From Salinimonas iocasae (GTDB lineage: Bacteria; Pseudomonadota; Gammaproteobacteria; Enterobacterales; Alteromonadaceae), in assembly GCF_006228385.1 (NCBI RefSeq), contig NZ_CP039852.1:1814001-1878000 (forward strand): 64,000 bases of DNA. Reading direction: 5' to 3'. A program made the position numbers and the translations under genes. Below are positions 1 to 9,593 of this stretch, piece after piece. The notes below the pieces were generated by a model. That model had not been told where the DNA came from, made no database searches, and saw only the letters and a program-made list of their open reading frames with translations. Numbering within the stretch: position 1 is the first letter of the stretch; each line of letters starts with the position of its first letter.

Positions 1-329
1 CTTGTCTGCGTTACTTTCTGACCAATCAGTTTGATTCCTGGTTTGGAAAACCCATCCCCTTTGGTACACTTGCGGTAAATATCGTCGGATCGTTTTGTCT
101 GGCGTTGCTTTACGCGGTGATTGAACATCACGATTTAGCGGAGAACCCATACCGCGCGCTGATTGGCGTAGGTTTACTGGGTGCACTTACCACATTTTCA
201 ACATTTTCAATTGAAACACTGGCCTTGCTGGAAAATGGCTTGTGGATGAAAGCACTTATCAATGTCTTTTTGAACGTGTCACTTTGTCTGCTGGCCGGCT
301 GGTTTGCCATAACAATGACGAAAGGATAA
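1..329 (+). CDS. crcB: Fluoride channel CrcB/Fluc (5' truncated by window edge)
   Basis: This is the C-terminal part of a CrcB/Fluc fluoride-specific ion channel of the inner membrane, which exports toxic fluoride. The reading frame is open from base 3, so the gene enters from outside the window. Visible family motifs are a PFGTL-x-VN-x-x-GSF stretch, which includes the conserved Asn of the pore, and G-x-x-GALTTFSTFS, whose TTFSTFS is the signature of the channel's second half. A final hydrophobic helix precedes the stop. It ends 10 bases before serS, so the two genes may be co-transcribed. Family assignment is secure; only the N-terminal quarter to third is missing. Confidence 0.93.
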   Translation, partial: CLRYFLTNQFDSWFGKPIPFGTLAVNIVGSFCLALLYAVIEHHDLAENPYRALIGVGLLGALTTFSTFSIETLALLENGLWMKALINVFLNVSLCLLAGWFAITMTKG

Positions 330-333
330 ATAG

Positions 334-1635
<1,302 letters not shown>

Positions 1636-1655
1636 GCAATAGCTTACCGTACACG

Positions 1656-1690
1656 AAAAAGCCCGACGCGTTGTGCATCGGGCTTTTTAG
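1656..1690 (+). terminator. Rho-independent terminator after serS
   Basis: A GCCCGA...TCGGGC stem with a GC-rich loop is flanked by AAAAA and TTTTT, so it can act on both strands. It lies 25 bases after the serS stop and also faces the end of the convergent tusE gene. Confidence 0.85.
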
Positions 1691-1755
1691 TTTTAAATGT
1701 TTATCTTAACAGCGGCCGGCCTGAGTATATTCAAGCCAGAAGTATAAATTGCGCG

Positions 1756-2100
1756 TTACAGGCACTTTGCAGGCTTGGGCAGACCCGCAAGTTTTGTTGC
1801 TTGCTTCGCAGGCCCTCTGGGAAACAAACGCTGTAGATACCGGCTATTTCCCTTTTCCGGGCCATAAGTTTGCTTCATCGCATTCACCAATGCGCGTATA
1901 GCAGGACTGGTATCGTATTCTAAATAAAAATTGCGCACGAACCTGACCACCTCCCAGTGTGCCTCAGACAAACTAATACCTTCCTCCCGGGCAAGGTAAG
2001 GCACCATCGATTCATCCCAATCCTTGGTATTAAGCAGGTAGCCGTTTTTATCTACAGGGATCTGCTGTCCCTGCCATTCAAATGAAAAGTTGTCGGTCAT
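1756..2100 (-). CDS. tusE: TusE sulfurtransferase (DsrC family)
   Basis: Last sulfur carrier of the Tus relay: it receives persulfide sulfur from TusBCD and passes it to MnmA for 2-thiouridine formation at tRNA wobble position 34. The 114-residue length fits the family. The C-terminal tail GLPKPAKCL carries the penultimate Cys that bears the persulfide. The second Cys found in sulfite-reductase DsrC proteins (in an A-C-K context) is Thr here, which supports TusE rather than dissimilatory DsrC. It is the last gene of the tusDCBE operon, starting 3 bases after tusB. Confidence 0.95.
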   Translation of the reverse strand: MTDNFSFEWQGQQIPVDKNGYLLNTKDWDESMVPYLAREEGISLSEAHWEVVRFVRNFYLEYDTSPAIRALVNAMKQTYGPEKGNSRYLQRLFPRGPAKQATKLAGLPKPAKCL

Positions 2101-2103
2101 AAT

Positions 2104-2358
2104 TTACCAGGAAACCCATGTTTTGTGGTTATCAGACAGATTCACCAATGAGGCTGCATTCAGCGTTCTGTACTTTGAGGTATCGACGCCCCGGGTTTGC
2201 GCGTCAGGCTGATAAACCATGACATCGACACCCATATCATTCAGGCGCTCACACAAATAAACACCATCGCCCATCAGTACTACCGAAGCATTTTGCATAC
2301 TGCGAAGCATGCAGAGCCTGTCATCGCTTAAAGTTGTATTACTAATTGAAATCAGCAT
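2104..2358 (-). CDS. tusB: TusB sulfur relay subunit (DsrH family)
   Basis: Subunit of the cytoplasmic TusBCD heterohexamer that relays sulfur from IscS/TusA to TusE for tRNA 2-thiolation. The 84-residue protein opens with MLISISNTT and contains the DsrH-like G-D-G-V-Y core. Its start codon overlaps the tusC stop codon (TGATG), which is typical translational coupling. Identification rests on size, fold pattern and operon position between tusC and tusE, because TusB is weakly conserved. Confidence 0.9.
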   Translation of the reverse strand: MLISISNTTLSDDRLCMLRSMQNASVVLMGDGVYLCERLNDMGVDVMVYQPDAQTRGVDTSKYRTLNAASLVNLSDNHKTWVSW

Positions 2359-2705
2359 CAGAAAGTGACCGCGTGTTCAGCTTCAACAATGACAGCAGCG
2401 ATGTCTGATGCACAAAGCGGTTTATACTGGGTAGTGTCTGCGTTTATGCCACGTTGCTGAAGCGACATTTCGCACACATACAACTGTTCAATATCAAACA
2501 ATGGGAGTGCTTTCAGTCGCTTAGAGACTGTTTTAACGCCATCTGGTGTATGTTGGTCAGACCGCCACATCTGTACCGCGTCATCAGAAAACAAAGCGAT
2601 CACTTCGTGGCCATAATTGGTTGCTGACATAGCAAAGTCGAGCCCTTCGCCTGCGGCACCTGAACCGTAAGGTGATGAAGTAAAATGTACCAGGATTGTC
2701 GCCAT
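2358..2705 (-). CDS. tusC: TusC sulfur relay subunit (DsrF family)
   Basis: Middle subunit of the TusBCD sulfur-transfer complex. I take the start at the ATG at 2705, where the protein begins MATILVHFTSSPYGSGAAGEG, matching the usual TusC opening. This ATG overlaps the tusD stop (TGATG). An upstream in-frame start at 2729 would overlap tusD more and is less likely. The encoded protein is 115 residues. The gene lies inside the tightly packed tusDCBE operon. Confidence 0.92.
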   Translation of the reverse strand: MATILVHFTSSPYGSGAAGEGLDFAMSATNYGHEVIALFSDDAVQMWRSDQHTPDGVKTVSKRLKALPLFDIEQLYVCEMSLQQRGINADTTQYKPLCASDIAAVIVEAEHAVTF

Positions 2706-3094
2706 CAGAACTGCACCAATTTTTCGCATTTGTGTAACTGAGTGAAAAACTCACCCAGACCAGCCTGTACAAACGGCGCGTGTATATTCGCCATTTCAAC
2801 GCCTGTTTCCCGGGCCTCTGAGTCACCGACTAACCCTCGCTTAACTGCAGCCGTTATGCACACCAGTAACGCGCACTCAGAACTAGCCTGAATACGTTTC
2901 CACTGGTGATGCCATTGATATTCATCGGTAGGCAGTTGCACCAGCGCATTAGCATGGTGGGTGCCTTCGCCATAAAAAAAGATATTGTTAAGTGTATGCC
3001 CCTGAGCTGTTAGCTCGCTGGCAAAAGACTGCGCAGCAAGTGTTTTGGATAAATCGAAAGGGGAATGGGTAATAAGTAGCGAATAAGCTGCCAT
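2705..3094 (-). CDS. tusD: TusD sulfur relay subunit (DsrE family)
   Basis: Catalytic subunit of TusBCD in 2-thiouridine biosynthesis. The 129-residue protein shows the DsrE-type opening (LLITHSPFD) and the conserved persulfide-bearing Cys in ALLVCITAAVKRGL, equivalent to Cys78 of the E. coli protein. It is the first gene of tusDCBE. A hairpin at about 3105-3126 separates it from the upstream yccA-like gene, so the operon is probably started from its own promoter or by read-through. Confidence 0.94.
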   Translation of the reverse strand: MAAYSLLITHSPFDLSKTLAAQSFASELTAQGHTLNNIFFYGEGTHHANALVQLPTDEYQWHHQWKRIQASSECALLVCITAAVKRGLVGDSEARETGVEMANIHAPFVQAGLGEFFTQLHKCEKLVQF

Positions 3095-3104
3095 ATAAAT
3101 AAAA

Positions 3105-3129
3105 ACACCCCGGCGAAGCGGGGTGTCTT
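3105..3129 (-). terminator. Intrinsic terminator after the Bax-inhibitor gene
   Basis: A perfect ACACCCCG/CGGGGTGT stem with a short loop is followed on the minus strand by a run of T. It lies 16 bases past the stop of the Bax-inhibitor-1 gene and just upstream of tusD. Confidence 0.8.
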
Positions 3130-3144
3130 CCTTAACTGTTACTA

Positions 3145-3810
3145 TTAATCGTCACCACCAAAGGCACCGAGTAAGTGTAGCAATGAAGTGAACAGGTTAT
3201 ATATGTTCAGATACAAAGCTACTGTCGCGCGAATGTAGTTGGTTTCGCCACCGTGGATGATTCTGCTTGTATCAAACAAAATCAGACCAGACATGATAAA
3301 CACAATCGCAGCGTTCAAAGCCAGGCTTACAGCAGGAACAGCAAAGAAGATATTTGCTATACCGGCGATAATGACAACAACCAGGCCAACCATTAAAAAG
3401 CCACCCATAAACGAGAAGTCTTTCTTAGTGGTCAGTGCATATCCTGACAGAGCAAAGAATACTAAAGCTGTTGCACCAAGAGCCTGCATAATCAGGCCCG
3501 GACCACCAAACTGGAGGTAGTATTGCAACGTGTATCCTAAAGAAGCACCCATCAGTCCGGTAAAGGCAAATACCCAGTAAATACCAGACGCTGACTCAGC
3601 TTTCTTCTGAACCACGAAAAGTGTAATAAACGCACCAATCATCATGCCCAGCGATGCCATTGGGCCAACGCCCACTGCCATAGCCACCCCGGCACAGACC
3701 GCACTGAATGCCAGTGTCATAGCCAGTAGCATGTAGGTATTACGAAGTACCTTGTTTGTTTCCAGCACCGACGGCTGAGATGTATTAGCATACATCGAAC
3801 GGTTGTCCAT
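3145..3810 (-). CDS. yccA: Bax inhibitor-1/YccA family membrane protein
   Basis: Inner-membrane protein of the BI-1/YccA family. E. coli YccA interacts with the FtsH protease; other members leak protons or calcium. The 221-residue protein has seven hydrophobic helices and ends with an acidic GGDD tail. I chose the ATG at 3810 (MDNRSMYAN) because a good GGAGGAAAAG Shine-Dalgarno directly precedes it; the in-frame start four codons upstream would contain that site. Adjacency to tus genes is seen in other gammaproteobacteria. The exact function here is inferred from the family. Confidence 0.9.
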   Translation of the reverse strand: MDNRSMYANTSQPSVLETNKVLRNTYMLLAMTLAFSAVCAGVAMAVGVGPMASLGMMIGAFITLFVVQKKAESASGIYWVFAFTGLMGASLGYTLQYYLQFGGPGLIMQALGATALVFFALSGYALTTKKDFSFMGGFLMVGLVVVIIAGIANIFFAVPAVSLALNAAIVFIMSGLILFDTSRIIHGGETNYIRATVALYLNIYNLFTSLLHLLGAFGGDD

Positions 3811-4017
3811 CTTTTCCTCCAACAGGATTAACTATCAACTAAATCAGTCAATTGATTCTTTGAGTCCTTTTTATGGGTTTTGGTTCCCGAATTCAAGTGT
3901 TTGTCACAGATAATTATACGAAAAAGGGCGCCAGCCGGATGTAAATTAAAAAATTGTTTACTCAGTCAACACATTGCCTAAATCACCAGCAGTTAACCCT
4001 TTTTTTTTAATTAACGC

Positions 4018-4045
4018 TTTACAGCCCTAAAAATTTCATTAAGAT
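4018..4045 (+). promoter_or_regulatory. Candidate sigma-70 promoter of the first tRNA-Ser
   Basis: TTTACA and TAAGAT hexamers are separated by 16 bases and lie 15 bases before the mature tRNA. The preceding sequence is AT-rich. Called by eye from consensus only. Confidence 0.45.
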
Positions 4046-4059
4046 ACGCATCACTTCTC

Positions 4060-4152
<93 letters not shown>

Positions 4153-4251
4153 ATTTTGTATGTGGTAGTCGTTAGCTTAGTATAGCAATACTACGACATA
4201 CACGATACATCAGGATGTATCACTCACTGACAGTGAGACACAATCAGTTTT

Positions 4252-4343
4252 GGAGAGTTGGCAGAGTCCGGTTGAATGCACCTGACTTGAAATCAGGCGA
4301 AGGGTCAAACCTTCCGGGGGTTCGAATCCCTCACTCTCCGCCA
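4252..4343 (+). tRNA. tRNA-Ser (anticodon UGA), second copy
   Basis: Near-identical to the copy 100 bases upstream. It differs at the last acceptor-stem pair, with a compensatory change (GGAGAGT with ACTCTCC), so it remains fully paired and likely functional. The 100-base spacer holds short imperfect hairpins that could serve transcript processing. CCA is encoded. Confidence 0.97.
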
Positions 4344-4350
4344 CTTTACT

Positions 4351-4380
4351 AAAGCCCACCATTTGGTGGGCTTTTTTGTT
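4351..4380 (+). terminator. Intrinsic terminator after the tRNA-Ser pair
   Basis: An AAAGCCCACC/GGTGGGCTTT stem followed by TTTTGTTTT, starting 8 bases after the CCA of the second tRNA-Ser. It ends the tRNA transcription unit. Confidence 0.9.
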
Positions 4381-4594
4381 TTCGCTTCCCCAAGCCTTGC
4401 TAGTCTGCCCATCATGAACGATTCTTCATACTAATTGCGTCACCGTCTATTAAACTGATTCGTAAGACAAAACGTAGTCTAATCAATCACACCTATAAAT
4501 AATTCTGACCCCATCACACCAGCATATGACACCGTGTTTTACGACGCGCGCTGCGATTGTGGTGATTAGAGGATGATTGTCGAGAGGAAGTTAC

Positions 4595-6691
4595 ATGAGA
4601 CTGTTGCACACCCCACACCTGCGCGCGGGCTCTGTCGAGGAAAAGCGTGAAGAGATACTGGCTTACTTTGAAAATACCAGTGATACCTACGAAAGCCTGT
4701 TTAGCAATCTGAAAAGCGATGCTGCTTTTTACGAGCGCCCGGAGCCACTTCGTCACCCCCTTATTTTTTATTATGGTCACACAGCTACCTTCTTTATTAA
4801 TAAGCTGGTGCTGGCGAAGCAGATAAACGATCGGGTGAACCCTGATTTTGAATCACTGTTTGCTGTTGGCGTCGATGAGATGAGCTGGGATGATCTTAAT
4901 GATGAGAACTATGACTGGCCAACTGTCGATGAAGTCAGGGCTTACCGGCAAACGGTCGGACAACTTGTCAGTGATTTGATTAAAACGCAGTCTTTCACTA
5001 TGCCCATCGAATGGGATAGCCCGATGTGGCCAATCATTATGGGTATTGAACATGAACGTATTCATCTGGAAACATCATCAGTTCTGATTCGACAGCTAGG
5101 CATTGAGCATATATGTCCTCAGCCACAATGGCGTGCTTCGCAGCGACACAATGAGCCAGTCGAAAACACATTATTACCTGTTGAGGGGGGCTTGGTAAAA
5201 AACAATAAGGATACTCAGGCAGACTATTATGGCTGGGATAATGAATATGGTGAACAACAGGAAGAGGTGACTGCATTTAAAGCGTCCCAATACCTGGTCA
5301 GCAATGCCGAATTTCTCAAATTTGTAGAAGAGGGCGGCTACACCAGCGATAAGTACTGGGAGTCAGAGGGGCTGGCATGGCGTAACTACCGGCAAGCCGC
5401 TCACCCCGTTTTCTGGAACAAATCCGAAGACGGTTACCACTACCGGTCAATGACTGAAGAAATGCCGCTCCCGCTGTCCTGGCCGGTAGATGTTAACTAT
5501 CATGAAGCGAAAGCGTATTGTCACTGGTTATCAGAAAAGCAGGGCAAACCCATAAGACTACCCACCGAGAATGAGTGGCAGCGATTACGAGATACAGCCG
5601 GACTTGATGAAGTACTTTTCGATGAAGGTATGAATATCAACCTGAATAAGTGTCCATCAAGCGAACCGGTAGATATTAACCGACACGGAGAGTTTTACGA
5701 TGTTGCCGGTAATGTGTGGCAGTGGACCGAGACACCTATTTATCCGTTTGCAGGCTTTCAGGTGCACCCCCTGTATGACGATTTCACCACACCGACATTT
5801 GATAATAAGCATAACCTGATTAAGGGTGGTTCGTGGGCATCAACCGGTAACGAGGCCACCCGCGACAGTCGGTATGCATTTCGCCGTCATTTCTTCCAGC
5901 ATGCAGGCTTTCGTTATGTAGAGTCTCCTGAAACCATTACGGTAAATGATTTTGATTATGAAAGCGATACGCAGGTCTCGCAATACAGTGAATTTCATTA
6001 TGGCGATAGCTATTTCGGTGTAGCGAATTTTGCTAAAACCTCTGCAGAACGTTGTTTGACTTTCGCAACCGGCAAGGCAACCGGTAAGGCGTTGGATCTT
6101 GGTTGTGCGGTCGGCCGCAGTGCCTTTGAGCTGGCCCGGGTTTTTGACCATGTCGATGCCATTGATTTTTCAGCCCGTTTTATCAAGACAGCATTTACCA
6201 TGCAGGAACGTGGTGAAATACGCTACCACCTGATTGACGAAGGGGAACTGACAACGTTTAAGTCGCGTAAACTTGCAGACATGGGACTGGACAAATATAC
6301 ACAAAAAGTACATTTTGCCCAGGGTGATGCATGTAACCTGAAGCCTCAGTACGCCGGATACGATTTAATATTCATGGGGAATCTGCTCGACAGAGTTTAT
6401 TCGCCACGTAAGCTTTTAAAGGATATTCAGGGCAGGCTGAATACTGGCGGTATACTCGTTATTGCATCACCATTCACGTGGCTGACTGAATATACAGAAC
6501 GTGAAGAATGGTTGGGTGGATACAAGGAAAGCACCGGTGAGTCGCTTAGCTCTACGGACGCATTAGATAGGGTGCTGGATAAATGTAAGCGTGTTGGCGG
6601 CCCGGAAGAAGTAGAGTTTGTAATTCGGGAAACGAAGCGAAAGTATCAGCACAGTATTTCGGAATTCAATATCTTTGAAAAACTGCCATGA
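4595..6691 (+). CDS. ovoA: OvoA: 5-histidylcysteine sulfoxide synthase / N-methyltransferase
   Basis: Non-haem iron enzyme that joins cysteine to the C5 of histidine to give 5-histidylcysteine sulfoxide. In ovothiol A biosynthesis its C-terminal domain methylates 4-mercaptohistidine. From the ATG at 4595 (GAGGAAG site 4 bases upstream; the in-frame TTG at 4577 is weaker) it has 698 residues. In order: a DinB-like domain with the iron-binding H-x3-H-x-E triad seen as HERIHLE (about residues 153-159), an FGE-sulfatase-like domain ending GGSW...FRRHFF...GFRYV, and a SAM methyltransferase domain from about residue 480 with motif I LDLGCAVGRS. The three-domain fusion separates OvoA from EgtB. It overlaps the lyase gene by ATGA. 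Confidence 0.95.
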   Translation: MRLLHTPHLRAGSVEEKREEILAYFENTSDTYESLFSNLKSDAAFYERPEPLRHPLIFYYGHTATFFINKLVLAKQINDRVNPDFESLFAVGVDEMSWDDLNDENYDWPTVDEVRAYRQTVGQLVSDLIKTQSFTMPIEWDSPMWPIIMGIEHERIHLETSSVLIRQLGIEHICPQPQWRASQRHNEPVENTLLPVEGGLVKNNKDTQADYYGWDNEYGEQQEEVTAFKASQYLVSNAEFLKFVEEGGYTSDKYWESEGLAWRNYRQAAHPVFWNKSEDGYHYRSMTEEMPLPLSWPVDVNYHEAKAYCHWLSEKQGKPIRLPTENEWQRLRDTAGLDEVLFDEGMNINLNKCPSSEPVDINRHGEFYDVAGNVWQWTETPIYPFAGFQVHPLYDDFTTPTFDNKHNLIKGGSWASTGNEATRDSRYAFRRHFFQHAGFRYVESPETITVNDFDYESDTQVSQYSEFHYGDSYFGVANFAKTSAERCLTFATGKATGKALDLGCAVGRSAFELARVFDHVDAIDFSARFIKTAFTMQERGEIRYHLIDEGELTTFKSRKLADMGLDKYTQKVHFAQGDACNLKPQYAGYDLIFMGNLLDRVYSPRKLLKDIQGRLNTGGILVIASPFTWLTEYTEREEWLGGYKESTGESLSSTDALDRVLDKCKRVGGPEEVEFVIRETKRKYQHSISEFNIFEKLP

Positions 6692-7812
6692 GCGTTTTCA
6701 TTGAGCGGCAGGGTACCGGCTCGCTCAAGTACGATGGGGTCGAATGCAAGTTTGGTGTGACCTATCCGGACATGGTTTCGATGTGGATTGCTGACATGGA
6801 TGTTGCGCTACCGCCGGCAATACAAAACACGGTAAACCACTATATCAGTTCGTCCGCGGTAGGTTACCAGTCAGTACCTGTAGCACCAGCGGTGGTGCGT
6901 TGGCTGGCAAAGGGCGGCACATATATCGAGCCTGAGTGGGTAGTACCCTGCAATGGTGTGCTTAGCACAATCTTTTTAAGTGTTACGTTATATAGCGAGC
7001 CCGATAGCAAGGTTGCTGTAATAGCCCCTACATACAGCCCATTATATGATGCAGTGCGTGATAGCGGGCGCAATCTTCAGGTAGTTTCAACATTGCAGAA
7101 TGAGGATGGCGAATGGTCGCTGGATATTACAGCCATCGATCCTCAGAGTAGTATGCTCCTCATGTGCAATCCGCAAAATCCCACCGGCCATGTATGGCGG
7201 CCGGACCAGCTTGCTGAAATAGCAGACTACTGTCGGCAGCACAGTATTATGATCATTTGTGATGAAATTCATGCTGATTTCATGTTTGAGCAGCCATTCA
7301 CCTCTTTTGTTAATGCCAGCATAGATAGCACCGAAAACATTATTGTTTTACGCTCAGCGTCAAAATCTTTTAATCTGGCAGGTATTGATAATGCGGCTTA
7401 TGCGGTGTGTGCAAATAATCATGTCAGGGATGTCTTAAACAACGCCTTGGATCGTCGTCACCTGGTGCCATCGCCACTTGCATGTCGTGTATTGAACACC
7501 GCTTACAGTCGTTGTGATGACTGGTTTTTTGCAGTACTGAGCGCCATCAGCGCAAACCGTATGCTGTTAGTCAATGCGCGGGGTAAACTCCCTGACACAC
7601 TGCGCTTACACGTCCCCCGTGGGACCTACTTTGCGCTTCTTGATGCCCGAACGCACAGCGAAAACCCTGCTGATACATTGTTGCATGATTATCATCTGGC
7701 ACTTGGCAGCGGCGATCCTGAGTTTGCGCCCGGATTCTTCAGGCTGAATTTGTCAACGTCTACCGAAAATATTGAAGCATTGATAGCTCGATTGACTATT
7801 TGTTCTGAATAA
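6688..7812 (+). CDS. ovoB: OvoB-type PLP-dependent sulfoxide lyase (MalY/PatB fold)
   Basis: Fold-type I PLP enzyme of the MalY/PatB C-S lyase group, 374 residues. It probably cleaves the OvoA product, 5-histidylcysteine sulfoxide, to 4-mercaptohistidine before methylation. Seen: the W-I-A-D-M-D-V opening of the group, CNPQNPTGHVW, CDEIHADF, and the PLP lysine in SASKSFNLAGID. Its ATG overlaps the ovoA stop (ATGA), so the two are translationally coupled. The family alone would allow a cystathionine beta-lyase; the ovoB call rests on that coupling. A hairpin follows the stop. Confidence 0.88.
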   Translation: MSVFIERQGTGSLKYDGVECKFGVTYPDMVSMWIADMDVALPPAIQNTVNHYISSSAVGYQSVPVAPAVVRWLAKGGTYIEPEWVVPCNGVLSTIFLSVTLYSEPDSKVAVIAPTYSPLYDAVRDSGRNLQVVSTLQNEDGEWSLDITAIDPQSSMLLMCNPQNPTGHVWRPDQLAEIADYCRQHSIMIICDEIHADFMFEQPFTSFVNASIDSTENIIVLRSASKSFNLAGIDNAAYAVCANNHVRDVLNNALDRRHLVPSPLACRVLNTAYSRCDDWFFAVLSAISANRMLLVNARGKLPDTLRLHVPRGTYFALLDARTHSENPADTLLHDYHLALGSGDPEFAPGFFRLNLSTSTENIEALIARLTICSE

Positions 7813-7816
7813 TAGA

Positions 7817-7850
7817 ATGAATTGTGCAATATATCGCAATTTTTATTCTA
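7817..7850 (+). terminator. Possible terminator after ovoAB
   Basis: An AATTGTG/CGCAATT stem (one G-U pair) followed by TTTTATTCT begins a few bases after the ovoB stop. The AT-rich stem makes this a moderate call. Confidence 0.5.
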
Positions 7851-7913
7851 CTAAATAGCCTCTACACTTTTCCTATCACATAAAGTTATGCAAATATTAA
7901 GTAAGGGGACAGT

Positions 7914-8612
7914 ATGGAATACGTCAGACGATCAGAATCACGAGGTAATGTTGAAATAGACTGGCTGAAAAGTCGCCATAGCTTTTCATTCGGACACTAC
8001 TACGATCCGGCGCATACCGGGTTCTCGGTACTCAGAGTTATAAATGATGACATTGTTAAACCCGGTTATGGATTCGATACACACGGCCACCGTGATATGG
8101 AAATCATCACCTATATCATTGAGGGTGAGCTTGAGCACAAAGACAGCCAGGGCAATCAGGCCATTATTCCAGTAGGTGATATACAACGTATGAGCGCCGG
8201 TAAGGGCATCCTGCACTCTGAATTTAATCCATCTGATACAGTGCCAACACACTTACTACAAATATGGATCATGCCGAAAGAGCAGGGTATACGCCCTTCG
8301 TATGCACAAAAGACTATTGCGCAGACAGACAAGTTGTCACCGATAGTGACACCTGAAGGAAGCGACACGGCAATTTCCATTAACCAGGACGTCACCCTTT
8401 ATAAAATGGTGTTGGAAGCCGGCGACGAAATTACCATTCCGGTAGAAGGGCGAAGCGGTTATTTGCACCTTATCAAAGGGCAACTATCAGCCAATGAACA
8501 TGTGTTCTCTGACGGTGACGGTTATGGTGTCTATCAGGCCGATGAGGTAACGTTCAGGGCCACTGACAGAATTGAGGCATTGTGGTTTGACCTGCCGCCA
8601 ATTGGGCAATAA
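7914..8612 (+). CDS. Pirin family protein (YhhW-like)
   Basis: Bicupin of the pirin family, 232 residues. E. coli YhhW has quercetin 2,3-dioxygenase activity, but the physiological substrate is unsettled. The N-terminal cupin shows the metal-binding pattern G-F-D-T-H-G-H-R-D-M-E, then the later His in GILHSEFN and Glu in SEFNPSD, so the metal site looks intact. It starts 7 bases after an AAGGGGACAG Shine-Dalgarno-like sequence. It is separated by about 100 bases from ovoB and has its own downstream hairpin, so it is probably a separate unit. Confidence 0.9.
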   Translation: MEYVRRSESRGNVEIDWLKSRHSFSFGHYYDPAHTGFSVLRVINDDIVKPGYGFDTHGHRDMEIITYIIEGELEHKDSQGNQAIIPVGDIQRMSAGKGILHSEFNPSDTVPTHLLQIWIMPKEQGIRPSYAQKTIAQTDKLSPIVTPEGSDTAISINQDVTLYKMVLEAGDEITIPVEGRSGYLHLIKGQLSANEHVFSDGDGYGVYQADEVTFRATDRIEALWFDLPPIGQ

Positions 8613-8713
8613 TGCTATCAGCAGTTTATTTAGTCCTGTGATGATAATTTATCAGTGCTTTTTATCTTCCGCGCTTTCACGCGTTTACTGTAAACCTCAT
8701 TTACCATAAAGCG

Positions 8714-8731
8714 CCGGGGCAACTGCCCCGG
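8714..8731 (+). terminator. GC-rich hairpin after the pirin gene
   Basis: Perfect CCGGGGC-AACT-GCCCCGG stem-loop 102 bases after the pirin stop. No immediate T run follows, so termination strength is uncertain. It lies between the pirin gene and the uvrY promoter. Confidence 0.5.
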
Positions 8732-8850
8732 ATGTCGCTATTTTCTTTCATCCCTGTAGTACTATTGACTATACTGGATGCCCACGCCAGTTCAATGGTA
8801 GATACATGCTCTATATCTTATGTAGTTAATTAAAGAAACTACCTGAGGAC

Positions 8851-8878
8851 TTCACAGCAATACGAACCGTGGTATGAT
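8851..8878 (+). promoter_or_regulatory. Sigma-70 promoter of uvrY
   Basis: TTCACA and TATGAT hexamers with 16-base spacing, plus a TG extended -10 element (TGGTATGAT). The predicted start of transcription, near 8885, falls at or after the GTG at 8888. This argues that translation begins further in, at about 8930. Confidence 0.65.
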
Positions 8879-8929
8879 GCTTTCGCTGTGAAGCAATCCG
8901 TTTCACATCAAAGAGTAGATAGACTGTCG

Positions 8930-9586
8930 GTGAGTAAGAACTTGATTAAAATAATTCTGGTAGATGATCATGAGCTAGTCAGAACAGGCATCAGGCGTAT
9001 CCTAGATGATGTTAAGGACTTCTCTGTGGTGTCAGAGGCTAGCAGTGGCGAAGACGCGGTAGCGCTTTGTCGTCGCAATGCGCCAGATGTTGTCCTCATG
9101 GACGTCAATATGCCAGGCATGGGTGGTCTTGAGGCTACGCGTAAAATTATACGCATGGCTGAAAATACCCGCGTTATTTGCTTGTCTATGCATAAAGAGC
9201 ATCCCATCCCAGCCCAGGTTATGCAAATTGGGGCATTTGGTTTTCTGACCAAAGATGCTGAGCACGAAGAAATGATTCGCGCTATCTATAAAGTGGCTTC
9301 CGGCCAGAAATATCTCGCGCCAGACATTGCGCAAACCATTGCGATCAGTAAACTATCCGCAGATTCAAATAATCCGTTTGATGCGTTATCAACCAGAGAG
9401 CTGAATATTGCTATGCGCCTGACACGCGGACAGCGTGTACCGGATATAGCAGAAGAGCTTTGCATCAACGCTAAAACGGTAAATACATACCGGTATCGTA
9501 TGTTTGAAAAGCTGGGTGTGGCCACTGACGTAGAGCTGACTCATCTGGCCTACCGGCACAAACTTATCGATCCTAACGCGCTTTAA
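8930..9586 (+). CDS. uvrY: UvrY/GacA/VarA response regulator
   Basis: NarL-family response regulator, partner of the BarA/GacS sensor, that activates the csrB/rsm small RNAs controlling carbon storage and secondary metabolism. The receiver domain shows VDDHELVR, the phosphoacceptor Asp in VLMDVNMPGMGG and the KDA lysine. The C-terminal LuxR helix-turn-helix shows LSTRELNIAMRL and INAKTVNTYRYRMFEKLG. I place the start at GTG 8930 because the promoter places transcription start near 8885; GTG 8888 and TTG 8942 are alternatives. It is followed 8 bases later by uvrC, a pairing conserved in gammaproteobacteria. Confidence 0.93.
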   Translation: MSKNLIKIILVDDHELVRTGIRRILDDVKDFSVVSEASSGEDAVALCRRNAPDVVLMDVNMPGMGGLEATRKIIRMAENTRVICLSMHKEHPIPAQVMQIGAFGFLTKDAEHEEMIRAIYKVASGQKYLAPDIAQTIAISKLSADSNNPFDALSTRELNIAMRLTRGQRVPDIAEELCINAKTVNTYRYRMFEKLGVATDVELTHLAYRHKLIDPNAL

Positions 9587-9593
9587 GGCTGTA

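Noticed and set aside
8888..8929. N-terminal extension of UvrY from GTG 8888
   Set aside because: The promoter hexamers at 8851-8878 put transcription start at about this codon, there is no ribosome site, and homologues begin near the receiver domain.
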